Shown here piece after piece: positions 35,961-43,190 of a stretch of 64,000 nucleotides of DNA. The position numbers were made by a program, and so were the translations under genes. Every line of letters begins with the position of its first letter. Within the stretch, counting starts at the first letter, position 1. The stretch is from NCBI RefSeq assembly GCF_002850745.1, contig NZ_KZ559467.1, forward strand, positions 445,319-509,318. The letters are read 5' to 3'. This DNA is from Nonomuraea indica (GTDB lineage Bacteria > Actinomycetota > Actinomycetes > Streptosporangiales > Streptosporangiaceae). Under the pieces are notes generated by a model that worked only from the letters and a program-made list of their open reading frames with translations, did not search any database and was not told the DNA's origin.

Positions 35961-36649
35961 GTGGCGAACTCCCTGACGATCGGGACCTTGAGCATCGGGC
36001 GGTACCACCAGGGCAGGTAGCGGGGGAAGGCGTCGACCACCTCCACCTGCCGCTCGCCTCTCGCCCAGCGCAGGCCGTCGGCGACGGAGACCGGGTAGAG
36101 GCTCCGCCCGTAGTGGTTCTTGGGCGGCTTGCCGTACTTTTCCTGATATTTCTGGGCGGCCCGGTGGCCGCCCAGGTAGTGCCAGGGCGACGTCTCGTGT
36201 CCGCCCCAGGGGGAGAGCCAGTTGGTGTACGCCAGGAAGACGAGCCCGCCGGGCCTGGTCACCCGGACCATCTCCGCGGCCATCCGCCACGGGTCGGGCA
36301 CGTGCTCCAGCACGTTGGAGGAGAAGCAGACGTCCACGGCGCAGTCGCGCAGCGGCAGGTCGAGGGCGCTGCCCAGCAGACCGCCGCCGGGCGCGCCCTG
36401 GCCCGCCAGCTCTCCCGCGTCCACGTCCACGCACAGGCACCGCGCGCCGTGGCGGCGGAACTCCGTGGCGAAGTAGCCAGGACCGCCGCCCACGTCCAGC
36501 ACCAGCCGGTCGGCGAGGTCCGTGTACTGCCGCAGCAGCGCCGCGGTGTCGGCCGCCAGGGTCGTGTAGTACCCGTGGCCGTCGCTCTGCTCGGAGCGGA
36601 ACGCCCGGAACAGCCGGATGGACCGCGCCAGGTCGGCTCGCCTGGACAT
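35873..36649 (-). CDS. SAM-dependent methyltransferase (Rv0224c-like)
   Basis: 258 residues from ATG 36649 (MSRRADLARSIRLF); ATG 36664 would add five. The class I methyltransferase fold shows motif I LVLDVGGGPGYFATEF, an acidic CVDVDAGE, and NVLEHVPDPWRM with VTRPGGLVFL. Length and flanks resemble Rv0224c, which sits in the equivalent mycobacterial locus. Substrate unknown; a lipid or glycan of the envelope is inferred. A KstR-like palindrome lies just upstream. Confidence 0.88.
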   Translation of the reverse strand: MSRRADLARSIRLFRAFRSEQSDGHGYYTTLAADTAALLRQYTDLADRLVLDVGGGPGYFATEFRRHGARCLCVDVDAGELAGQGAPGGGLLGSALDLPLRDCAVDVCFSSNVLEHVPDPWRMAAEMVRVTRPGGLVFLAYTNWLSPWGGHETSPWHYLGGHRAAQKYQEKYGKPPKNHYGRSLYPVSVADGLRWARGERQVEVVDAFPRYLPWWYRPMLKVPIVREFATWNLVLVLRKRTPPSPPPPTSHGPSNPPR

Positions 36650-36675
36650 AGTTCCCGCTTTCATAGGGAAGCCAC

Positions 36676-36694
36676 GATAGAACCTGTTTCTATC
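36676..36694. promoter_or_regulatory. KstR-like palindrome
   Basis: GATAGAACCTGTTTCTATC has perfect 7-bp arms with a 5-bp spacer and contains tagAACctGTTtct, 13 of 14 positions of the TNNAACNNGTTNNA steroid-regulator consensus. It lies 12 bp from ATG 36664 of the methyltransferase gene. Confidence 0.6.
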
Positions 36695-36773
36695 AATTTG
36701 ATTGCGGCTCCGTACCGGCCGGTGACGCATGTCACTCACTGTCATACTTTGATGCCGGACGTATCGGCAAGAC

Positions 36774-36787
36774 GACAACAGGTTCTA
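36774..36787. promoter_or_regulatory. Second KstR-like site, ahead of the DUF3068 gene
   Basis: gacAACagGTTctA matches the TNNAACNNGTTNNA core. Read on the minus strand it shares TAGAACCTGTT with the site at 36676, so the two sites face each other across the divergent promoter region. Confidence 0.5.
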
Positions 36788-36806
36788 GGGATCGCGGAGG
36801 CCTTTG

Positions 36807-37718
36807 ATGGGTCGTATCTCCACGCTCGTCCTCATCGGGGTCGGCGCCTTCTTCATCGCGCTGGCGCCGTTGCTGAAGTTCTGGGCGGCAGAGAAGATCA
36901 TCTCAGCCCCGGCGGACCAGTTCGGCATCTCGCGCCTGGAGGCCAAGGGGGCCCAGTACTTCTCGCGCCAGGACCTCAAGGTGCTCACCGCCGACCTGGA
37001 CATCATCGTCACCACCCGCGGCGACGTGAAGGAGGCCGACTCCAGCCGGGTGGTCTGGGACGAGGCCACCGTGGTCAACGACGTCACCAACGGCCGGCGC
37101 CAGATCGACCTGAGCGAGCGGCGCAGCGCCTTCGACAAGTACACCGGTGAGGGGCTCAACTGCTGCGGCGTCAACGTCGGCAAGGCCCCCGTGACGCTGG
37201 AGGGCCAGATCTACAAGTTCCCCTTCGGCACCGAGCAGAAGACCTACAAGGTCTTCAACTCCACCGCCCAGAAGGCGTTCGACGCCCAGTTCGTCCGCGA
37301 GGACTCCGTCAACGGCCTGCCCGTCTACGTCTTCGAGCAGACGGTGCCGCCCACCAAGACGCAGACCCTGACCGCGCCGGCCTCCGTGCTGGGCATGGAC
37401 GACTCCGGTGACGTGCAGGTGGACCGCTGGTACGACGGCAAGGTCACCTACTGGATCGAGCCCGTCACCGGCGCCCCGGTCAAGCAGGAGCAGCAGCGGC
37501 ACGAGGTGCTGAAGACCCAGGACGGCGTCGAGCGCTCGCCGGCCTTCGTCGCCACCGCCAAGATGACCGACAAGACCGTGGACGAGCTCGTGACGTCGGC
37601 CCAGGAGGGCAAGAGCCAGATCAACCTGCTGACGAACGTCATCCCGCTGGTGTCGCTCGTCGTGGGCGTCGCCCTGGTGCTGCTCGGCGTCCTGCTGGGC
37701 CGCCGCAGCACGACCTGA
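36807..37718 (+). CDS. DUF3068 (PorA-like) membrane protein
   Basis: 303 residues. TM1 at 5-25 (LVLIGVGAFFIALAPLLKFW) and a C-terminal TM (LTNVIPLVSLVVGVALVLLGVLLG) bracket a large extracytoplasmic beta-rich domain with LNCCGV near 113 and WYDGKVTYWIEPVTGAPV. This is the DUF3068/PorA family to which Rv0227c belongs. ATG 36807 is preceded by GGAGG with 6-bp spacing. It is divergent from the methyltransferase with KstR-like sites between. Function is unknown; an envelope role is inferred from the locus. Confidence 0.88.
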   Translation: MGRISTLVLIGVGAFFIALAPLLKFWAAEKIISAPADQFGISRLEAKGAQYFSRQDLKVLTADLDIIVTTRGDVKEADSSRVVWDEATVVNDVTNGRRQIDLSERRSAFDKYTGEGLNCCGVNVGKAPVTLEGQIYKFPFGTEQKTYKVFNSTAQKAFDAQFVREDSVNGLPVYVFEQTVPPTKTQTLTAPASVLGMDDSGDVQVDRWYDGKVTYWIEPVTGAPVKQEQQRHEVLKTQDGVERSPAFVATAKMTDKTVDELVTSAQEGKSQINLLTNVIPLVSLVVGVALVLLGVLLGRRSTT

Positions 37719-37733
37719 CCGCCCGAGCTCCCG

Positions 37734-37757
37734 AGGGCCCGCCCCCGTGCGGGCCCT
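37734..37757 (+). terminator. Rho-independent terminator after the DUF3068 gene
   Basis: AGGGCCCGC (37734-37742) and GCGGGCCCT (37749-37757) with a 6-nt loop, followed by TTCTCGTT. Confidence 0.8.
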
Positions 37758-37789
37758 TTCTCGTTCCCGGGGTTGTCACGGTCAGTAAC

Positions 37790-37803
37790 TAGAACGTGTT
37801 CTC
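37790..37803. promoter_or_regulatory. KstR-like site 1 ahead of the flavin oxidoreductase gene
   Basis: tagAACgtGTTctc matches TNNAACNNGTTNNA at all but the last base. It is framed by AGTAAC (37784-37789) and GTTACT (37811-37816). Confidence 0.6.
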
Positions 37804-37843
37804 ATTGCATGTTACTGGTCGGTACCGACGGAAGGTTCTAGAG

Positions 37844-37857
37844 TAGAACGCGTTGCA
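37844..37857. promoter_or_regulatory. KstR-like site 2 ahead of the flavin oxidoreductase gene
   Basis: tagAACgcGTTgcA fits the consensus at every fixed position. The adjoining GTTCTA GAG TAGAAC (37835-37849) forms another short inverted repeat. Confidence 0.6.
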
Positions 37858-37888
37858 GTTCGCCGTTCTGCGGACGTATTCTCGGGCC

Positions 37889-38995
37889 ATGCGGACACGT
37901 GTCACGGACATGTTCGGAATCGAGTTGCCCATCTTCGCCTTCAGCCACTGCCGCGACGTGGTGGCGGCGGTCAGCCGGGCCGGCGGGATGGGGGTGCTGG
38001 GAGCCCTCTACTTCACCCCCGAAGAGCTCGAGACGGAGCTCAAGTGGATCGACGACCACGTCGACGGCAGGCCCTACGGGGTCGACGTGGTCATGCCCGC
38101 CTCCTACGAAGGAGCCGAGTTCGCCGCCGACGAGCTGGTCGGGCGGTTGCAGGCGATGATCCCCGAGGGGCACCGGCGCTTCGTGGAGGACCTGCTGGCC
38201 TCCCACGGGGTGCCGCCGCTGTCGTCCGACGCCGACGCGGGCAAGGTCCTGCTCGGCTGGACCGACGCCACGGCCCGCCCGCAGGTGGAGGTGGCGCTCC
38301 GGCATCCCATCGCGCTGCTCGCCAACGCGCTCGGCCCGCCCCCGGCCGACGTCGTCGAGCTGGCCCACACCCACGGCGTGAAGGTCGCCGCCCTCGCCTC
38401 CACCCCGCGCCACGCGCTCAAGCAGGTCGAGGTAGGGGTGGACGTCGTCGTCGCCCAGGGCACCGAGGCGGGCGGGCACACGGGCGAGATCACCACCATG
38501 GTGCTCATCCCCCAGGTCGTGGACGCCGTGGACGTGCCGGTGCTCGCCGCCGGGGGCATCGGCAACGGCCGCCAGATGGCGGCCGGCATGGCGCTGGGCG
38601 CGGAGGGCGTCTGGACCGGCTCCCTGTGGCTGACGGTCGAGGAGGCCGACACGCCCGAGATGGCCAGGCGCCGCATCCTGCAGGCCACCTCCCGGGACAC
38701 GGTCCGCTCCCGCAGCTGGACCGGCAAGCCGGCCCGGCTGCTCAGGAACGAGTGGACCGACGCGTGGGAGTCGCAGGAGTCGCCGGGGACGCTGCCGATG
38801 CCGCTGCAGTTCATGCTGGTGTCCGACGCCCTGCGCCGCATCGGCCGCTCCGACGCCGCCGAGCTTGCCACCTTCCCGGCCGGGCAGATCATCGGCATCA
38901 CCAACCAGGTGCGCTCCACCCGCGACGTCATGTACGCCCTCGTGGAGGAGTACACCGAGGCCCTGGAACGCCTCGGCCGCCTCACGGACGCCTGA
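37889..38995 (+). CDS. Nitronate monooxygenase / YrpB-type flavin oxidoreductase
   Basis: 368 residues from ATG 37889 (MRTRVTDMFGIELPIF), leaving the KstR-like sites in the promoter. TIM-barrel FMN fold: GIELPIFAFSHCRDVVAAVSRAGGMGVLGA, VAQGTEAGGHTGE, PVLAAGGIGNGRQMAAGMALGAEGVWTGS. The family includes 2-nitropropane dioxygenases but also IpdC, a reductase of steroid C/D-ring degradation. With steroid-type operators and sterol genes next door, a sterol-pathway flavoenzyme is more likely than nitroalkane detoxification. This is inference. Confidence 0.85.
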   Translation: MRTRVTDMFGIELPIFAFSHCRDVVAAVSRAGGMGVLGALYFTPEELETELKWIDDHVDGRPYGVDVVMPASYEGAEFAADELVGRLQAMIPEGHRRFVEDLLASHGVPPLSSDADAGKVLLGWTDATARPQVEVALRHPIALLANALGPPPADVVELAHTHGVKVAALASTPRHALKQVEVGVDVVVAQGTEAGGHTGEITTMVLIPQVVDAVDVPVLAAGGIGNGRQMAAGMALGAEGVWTGSLWLTVEEADTPEMARRRILQATSRDTVRSRSWTGKPARLLRNEWTDAWESQESPGTLPMPLQFMLVSDALRRIGRSDAAELATFPAGQIIGITNQVRSTRDVMYALVEEYTEALERLGRLTDA

Positions 38996-38997
38996 CC

Positions 38998-39402
38998 TCA
39001 CACGGGAACGACGGTCAGCAGATCCTCCAGGCCGGCGAAGTCGTCGGTGGTCCGCGTATAGAGGGGCAGCCCCCGGCTGGACGCGATGGCCGCGATCATC
39101 AGATCGACGCGCCGTGGCCGGGGGTCGCGCTTGGCCGCGAGCGTGAGGGCGACGAGGCTCCCGTATCGGGACGCGGCGTCGGCGTCGAAGGGGAGCGGCT
39201 CGAAGTCGCCCACGGCGGAACCCAGCTTCTCCAGGCGGGCGGCCCTGACGGCCGCCGACTTGGCCATCGCGACACCCTGGTGCAGTTCGGCGAGCGTGAT
39301 GGCCGTGATCTCCGGGAGTGCCGGAAGGGCGTCCGCGGAGAGGTCGGCCAGGTCGATGAAGACGCAGGTGTCGATGACTCCTCGGGGGTGCCGCTCAGGC
39401 AC
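38998..39402 (-). CDS. VapC-type PIN-domain toxin
   Basis: 134 residues. PIN residues: D in [11 protein letters not shown] in TLAELHQG, then [10 protein letters not shown] and [18 protein letters not shown] 39402 overlaps the end of the antitoxin gene, with GGGAG upstream. Putative Mg-dependent RNase neutralised by the adjacent antitoxin. It is related to the VapC at 9457 (shared layout LMIAA...LPL). Convergent with the flavin oxidoreductase gene, 2 bp apart. Confidence 0.9.
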   Translation of the reverse strand: MPERHPRGVIDTCVFIDLADLSADALPALPEITAITLAELHQGVAMAKSAAVRAARLEKLGSAVGDFEPLPFDADAASRYGSLVALTLAAKRDPRPRRVDLMIAAIASSRGLPLYTRTTDDFAGLEDLLTVVPV

Positions 39403-39670
39403 GGCGCCGCTCCCAGGGATCCTCGCCGATGATCTCCTCGCCGCCGAAGACGTCGTCCGCCTCGCGGCGCATGGCGGCGTAGTCGACCTGGGGGAGCTGT
39501 CGATGCTTCGCCACGAGCGCTTCGGCGCTGAGCCGGCGGTGGCGCGGCAGTGGACGGAGCTCCGCCACCTCGACCCCGTTTCGGGTGATGTGGAAGGTCT
39601 CGCCTGCTTCAACCTGATTCATGACGGCAGCGGAGTCGTTGCGGAACTCCCGTTGCGTGATGACCTTCAT
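39395..39670 (-). CDS. Phd/YefM-type antitoxin
   Basis: 91 residues: [20 protein letters not shown] followed by [19 protein letters not shown] is the Phd/YefM N-terminal DNA-binding fold. The C-terminal tail ([17 protein letters not shown]) would bind the toxin. It overlaps vapC by 8 bp and forms a complete toxin-antitoxin pair placed inside a sterol catabolic locus. Confidence 0.9.
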   Translation of the reverse strand: MKVITQREFRNDSAAVMNQVEAGETFHITRNGVEVAELRPLPRHRRLSAEALVAKHRQLPQVDYAAMRREADDVFGGEEIIGEDPWERRRA

Positions 39671-39709
39671 ACCTCCACTGTAGCGCTGTGTAGCCCCAGG
39701 TGCTACGGA

Positions 39710-40519
39710 TCAGTGGCCCTCGTAGGTGGCGGGGCGCTTCTCCTTGAAGGCGCGGGTGCCCTCGCGGGCGTCGGCTGAGCCGATCACCGGCCAGCCGAGG
39801 TCGTCCGAGACCTTGAGCGCCTCCGGCTCCGGCATGCCGAGCGTGTCGCGGTAGGTGCGCAGGATGGCCTGGACGGCGAGCGGGCCCGAGGCGGCCACGT
39901 CGGCGGCGACCTCCAGGGCCACGGCGAGCGCCCGCCCGTCGGGCACCACCCGGTTGACCAGTCCCATCGACAGGGCCTCGGCGGCGGTCACGGCGCGGCC
40001 GGTGAGGAGGAGGTCCATGGCGTGGCAGTACGGGATCTGGCGGGGCAGCCGGACGGCGCTGCCGCCCATGGGGAACAGCGCCCGCTTGGCCTCGAACAGC
40101 CCCAGCGTGGCCGACTCCGCCACGATCCGCAGGTCCGTGCCGACGAGCAGCTCGGTGCCGCCCGCCACCGCGTGGCCCTCCACCGCGCAGACGATCGGCT
40201 TGGTGGGCAGGTCCTCGCGCAGCAGGCCCTTCCAGTGGAAGTTGGGGATGCGGGCGGCGCGGGCCTGCACCTCGGGGTCGTCGGACGGCTGTCCCATGGC
40301 CTTCAGGTCGGCGCCCGCGCAGAAGGTGCCCTCGGCACCGGTCAGCACGGCCACCCGGACGTCGTGCTCGGCCGACACGTACGCCCAGGCGGAGGCGAGG
40401 CCGACCAGCATGTCCGAGGACAGGGCGTTGCGGGCCTCGGGACGGTTCATGGTGACGACCACGACGTGGCGGTCGCGTTCGACGCGGCAGTGGGGGGTGC
40501 TGATCGGCAGGAGCTCCAC
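39710..40519 (-). CDS. Enoyl-CoA hydratase, EchA19-like
   Basis: 269 residues from GTG 40519, with GGAGG 5 bp upstream. Crotonase fold: VVTMNRPEARNALSSDM, oxyanion-hole TFCAGADLKAMG and AVEGHAVAGGTELL, and FEAKRALFPMGGSAVRLPRQIPY, which closely matches mycobacterial EchA19 of the cholesterol side-chain pathway as I recall that sequence. It hydrates 2-enoyl-CoA steroid or fatty intermediates. Divergent from the FadD4-like ligase across three palindromes. Confidence 0.88.
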   Translation of the reverse strand: MELLPISTPHCRVERDRHVVVVTMNRPEARNALSSDMLVGLASAWAYVSAEHDVRVAVLTGAEGTFCAGADLKAMGQPSDDPEVQARAARIPNFHWKGLLREDLPTKPIVCAVEGHAVAGGTELLVGTDLRIVAESATLGLFEAKRALFPMGGSAVRLPRQIPYCHAMDLLLTGRAVTAAEALSMGLVNRVVPDGRALAVALEVAADVAASGPLAVQAILRTYRDTLGMPEPEALKVSDDLGWPVIGSADAREGTRAFKEKRPATYEGH

Positions 40520-40540
40520 GGACGCCTCCACAGGAGTTGA

Positions 40541-40554
40541 ATCAAGCGCTTGTT
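40541..40554. promoter_or_regulatory. KstR2-like palindrome 1 in the echA/fadD divergent promoter
   Basis: ATCAAGCGCTTGTT matches the 14-bp AnCAAGnnCTTGnT motif completely. It lies 22 bp upstream of the EchA19-like start. Other TetR lipid regulators of actinomycetes also use CAAGCGCTTG cores. Confidence 0.6.
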
Positions 40555-40597
40555 CGGTCAGGATCATACTCCCGGCCGGTCCTCGCGAAACCCTGTA

Positions 40598-40611
40598 ATC
40601 AAGCGCTTGCT
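40598..40611. promoter_or_regulatory. KstR2-like palindrome 2
   Basis: ATCAAGCGCTTGCT, a second full match to AnCAAGnnCTTGnT, 57 bp after the first. Confidence 0.6.
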
Positions 40612-40648
40612 CTGGTCTTCTTTCCCGGGTTACGCTGCCCTGGCAAAT

Positions 40649-40662
40649 AAGAACTTGTTCTT
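40649..40662. promoter_or_regulatory. KstR-like palindrome ahead of the FadD4-like gene
   Basis: AAGAACTTGTTCTT has 6-bp perfect arms and the AACnnGTT core. It is of the other operator type, 52 bp upstream of the fadD start. Confidence 0.5.
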
Positions 40663-40714
40663 GTTTTTCCCTTCCTGGGCAGGCCGGTGACTCGACCACC
40701 GACGAGGAGACCCC

Positions 40715-42262
40715 ATGGGCACGCTCGGATTCTGGAGGCTGGCGCAGGCCGATCCGGACTGGATCGCCGCCGTGGACCCCGACGGCACGGAGCACCGGGC
40801 CGGTGACCTGCTCGCCCGCTGCAACCGGCTCGTCCACGGGCTGCGCGAGCTGGGCCTGCGGCCCGGCGACGGCATCTGCGGCCTGATGCCCAACGGCGCC
40901 GACGGCCTCGTCCTCTATCTCGCCGCCCTGCAGGCCGGCTGGTACTACACGCCCGTCAACTGGCACCTGACCGGGCCGGAGATCGCCTACATCGTGGCCG
41001 ACAGCGAGGCCAAGGCCTTCTTCGCGCATCCCCGGTACGCCGCCGAGGGCACGCGCGGGGCCGAGGCCATCGCCCCCGAGCGCCGCTTCGCCGTACCGGG
41101 GGACATCCCGGGCTTCCGCCCGGTGGGAGAGCTGACGGACGGGCGGCCGGACACCGCGCCCGCCGGGCGCACGGCCGGGGCCACCATGCACTACACCTCG
41201 GGCACCACCGGCAAGCCCAAGGGCGTCAGACGCCCGCTCAGCGGGCTCGACCCCGACGACGCCGCCGAGCTGATGACGTTCCTGCTCGGCCTGTTCGGCA
41301 TCACGCCCGGGCGGCCCAACGCGCACCTGGTCACCTCGCCCAACTACCACACCGCCGTCACCCAGTTCGGCGGCACGGCCCTGCACATGGGGCACACGCT
41401 CGTCTACATGGACAAGTGGGACGCCGAGGAGACGCTGCGGCTCTGCGAGCGCCACCGGATCACCAACTCGCACCTGGTCCCCACCCACTTCAAGCGCCTG
41501 CTCGCGCTCCCGGACGAGACCCGCGCCCGGTACGACCTGTCGTCGCTGCGGTGGATGATCCACGCCGCCGCCCCCTGCCCCGTGCCGGTCAAGCGGGCGA
41601 TGCTCGACTGGTGGGGCGACTGCGTCTACGAGTACTACGCGGCCACCGAAGGCGGCGGCACCCTCGCCACCCCCGAGGACTGGAAGGCCCACCCCGGCAC
41701 GGTCGGCAAGGCGTGGCCGATCAGCGAGCTGCTCATCGTGGACGACCAGGGCGAGCCGGTGCCGCCCGGCACCCCCGGGACGATCTACATGAAGATGCTC
41801 GGCGTCAGCTTCGAGTACAAGGGCGACCCCGCCAAGACCGAGGCCGGCCGCCTCAAGGACCACTTCACCGTCGGCGACGTCGGCTACCTCGACGAGGACG
41901 GCTTCCTCTACCTGTGCGACCGCAAGTCCGACATGATCATCTCGGGCGGGACCAACATCTACCCGGCCGAGATCGAGAACGAGATCATGGTGCACCCCAA
42001 GGTCGCCGACGTGGCCGTGTTCGGCATCCCCGACGACGAGTGGGGCGAGCAGATCAAGGCCGTGGTCGAGCCCGCGCCCGGTATCGAGCCTGGCCCCGGG
42101 CTGGCGGCCGAGATCCTCGCCTCGCTGGAGGGGCGGCTGGCCCGGATGAAGTGGCCCAAGACGATCGACTTCATCGCCGAGATGCCCCGCGAGCCCAACG
42201 GCAAGCTGCTCAAACGCAAGCTGCGCGCCCCCTACTGGGAGGGCCGCGAGCGTGCCATCTGA
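40715..42262 (+). CDS. Acyl-CoA synthetase, FadD4-like
   Basis: 515 residues, adenylate-forming fold: P-loop YTSGTTGKPKGV, EYYAATEGGG, TVGDVGYLDEDGFLYLCDRKSDMIISGG and the C-terminal PNGKLLKRKL lysine. The internal run MIHAAAPCPVPVKRAMLDWWG is typical of FadD4-like ligases. It activates a carboxylate to its CoA ester. First gene of a five-gene operon (gaps of 19 bp or less). GAGGAG precedes the ATG. The substrate is probably a sterol-derived acid, by context. Confidence 0.88.
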   Translation: MGTLGFWRLAQADPDWIAAVDPDGTEHRAGDLLARCNRLVHGLRELGLRPGDGICGLMPNGADGLVLYLAALQAGWYYTPVNWHLTGPEIAYIVADSEAKAFFAHPRYAAEGTRGAEAIAPERRFAVPGDIPGFRPVGELTDGRPDTAPAGRTAGATMHYTSGTTGKPKGVRRPLSGLDPDDAAELMTFLLGLFGITPGRPNAHLVTSPNYHTAVTQFGGTALHMGHTLVYMDKWDAEETLRLCERHRITNSHLVPTHFKRLLALPDETRARYDLSSLRWMIHAAAPCPVPVKRAMLDWWGDCVYEYYAATEGGGTLATPEDWKAHPGTVGKAWPISELLIVDDQGEPVPPGTPGTIYMKMLGVSFEYKGDPAKTEAGRLKDHFTVGDVGYLDEDGFLYLCDRKSDMIISGGTNIYPAEIENEIMVHPKVADVAVFGIPDDEWGEQIKAVVEPAPGIEPGPGLAAEILASLEGRLARMKWPKTIDFIAEMPREPNGKLLKRKLRAPYWEGRERAI

Positions 42263-42281
42263 CCGCACGGGAGGTCGTCCC

Positions 42282-43190
42282 ATGCCCCCACCCGAGACGG
42301 ACGGGCCGCCGGCCGCCCGGCACGTGCTGGAGTTCCCCGGCGGCTACACCCGCACGACCGGGCCGGTGATCGGCAGGTTCCTGACCGAGTTGCGCGCCGG
42401 CCGCCTCGTCGGCGTGCGGACGGCCGAGGGCCGGGTGCTGATGCCGCCCCTGGAGTACGACCCGGCCACCGGCGACGCCGTGAGCGACGAGTACGTCGAG
42501 GTCGGCCCGGCCGGGACGGTCACCGCTGCGGCCTGGGTGCCCCAGCCGCTGCCCGGCCACCCGCTCGACCGGCCGTTCGCCTGGGCGCTCATCAGGCTCG
42601 ACGGCGCCGACACCGCGCTCGTGCACGCCGTGGACGCCGGCAACCCCAAGGCGCTGCGCCCGGGCTCGCGCGTCTGGCCGGTCTGGCGGCAGGACCGCAC
42701 CGGTCACATCACCGACATCGCCCACTTCGCGCCCGAGGTGACGCGCATCGTCTCGCCCGTCGCGCCGGAGTACCGCATCCAGGCCGGCGGCGCGCTGCGC
42801 GTCTTCCTCGAAGGGGTCCGGCGCGGCGTCTTCCTCGGCGGCCGGTGCGCCACCTGCGCCAAGGTGTACGTGCCCTACCGGGCCTCCTGCCCCGAATGCG
42901 GCAGCGCCATCGACGAACGGGTCGAGCTGCCCGACACCGGGACCATCACCACGTTCGCCATCAACAACCTGCCCGACCCGCGCGCCCCCGAGGTGCCCTT
43001 CGTCTCGGCGTACATCCTGCTCGACGGCGCCGACATCCCCATGATCGCGCTGGTCGGCGGGGTGCCCGCGCACGAGGTGCGGCAGGGCATGCGGGTCCGC
43101 GCCGAATGGCTGCCCGAGGACGAGCGGACCCTGTCCATGGCGAACGTCCGGTGGTTCACCCCCACCGGCGAACCCGACGCGGAGCTGTGA
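42282..43190 (+). CDS. DUF35 OB-fold zinc-ribbon protein (Rv3521-like)
   Basis: 302 residues from ATG 42282 with GGGAGG upstream. The C-terminal half carries a zinc ribbon with four cysteines (GRCATCAKVYVPYRASCPEC) followed by the OB fold (GTITTFAINNL). The N-terminal half repeats an OB-like fold. DUF35 proteins pair with thiolase-fold aldolases, for example the DUF35 part of ChsH2 with Ltp2. The mycobacterial equivalent Rv3521 also precedes ltp4 and ltp3. Its stop overlaps the next start (TGATG). Confidence 0.88.
   Translation: MPPPETDGPPAARHVLEFPGGYTRTTGPVIGRFLTELRAGRLVGVRTAEGRVLMPPLEYDPATGDAVSDEYVEVGPAGTVTAAAWVPQPLPGHPLDRPFAWALIRLDGADTALVHAVDAGNPKALRPGSRVWPVWRQDRTGHITDIAHFAPEVTRIVSPVAPEYRIQAGGALRVFLEGVRRGVFLGGRCATCAKVYVPYRASCPECGSAIDERVELPDTGTITTFAINNLPDPRAPEVPFVSAYILLDGADIPMIALVGGVPAHEVRQGMRVRAEWLPEDERTLSMANVRWFTPTGEPDAEL

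Noticed and set aside
39710-42283. 857-codon minus-strand open frame covering the hydratase and the fadD gene
   Set aside because: Only the first 810 bp (to GTG 40519) is the crotonase; the rest is shadow of the FadD4-like gene and crosses the promoter palindromes.
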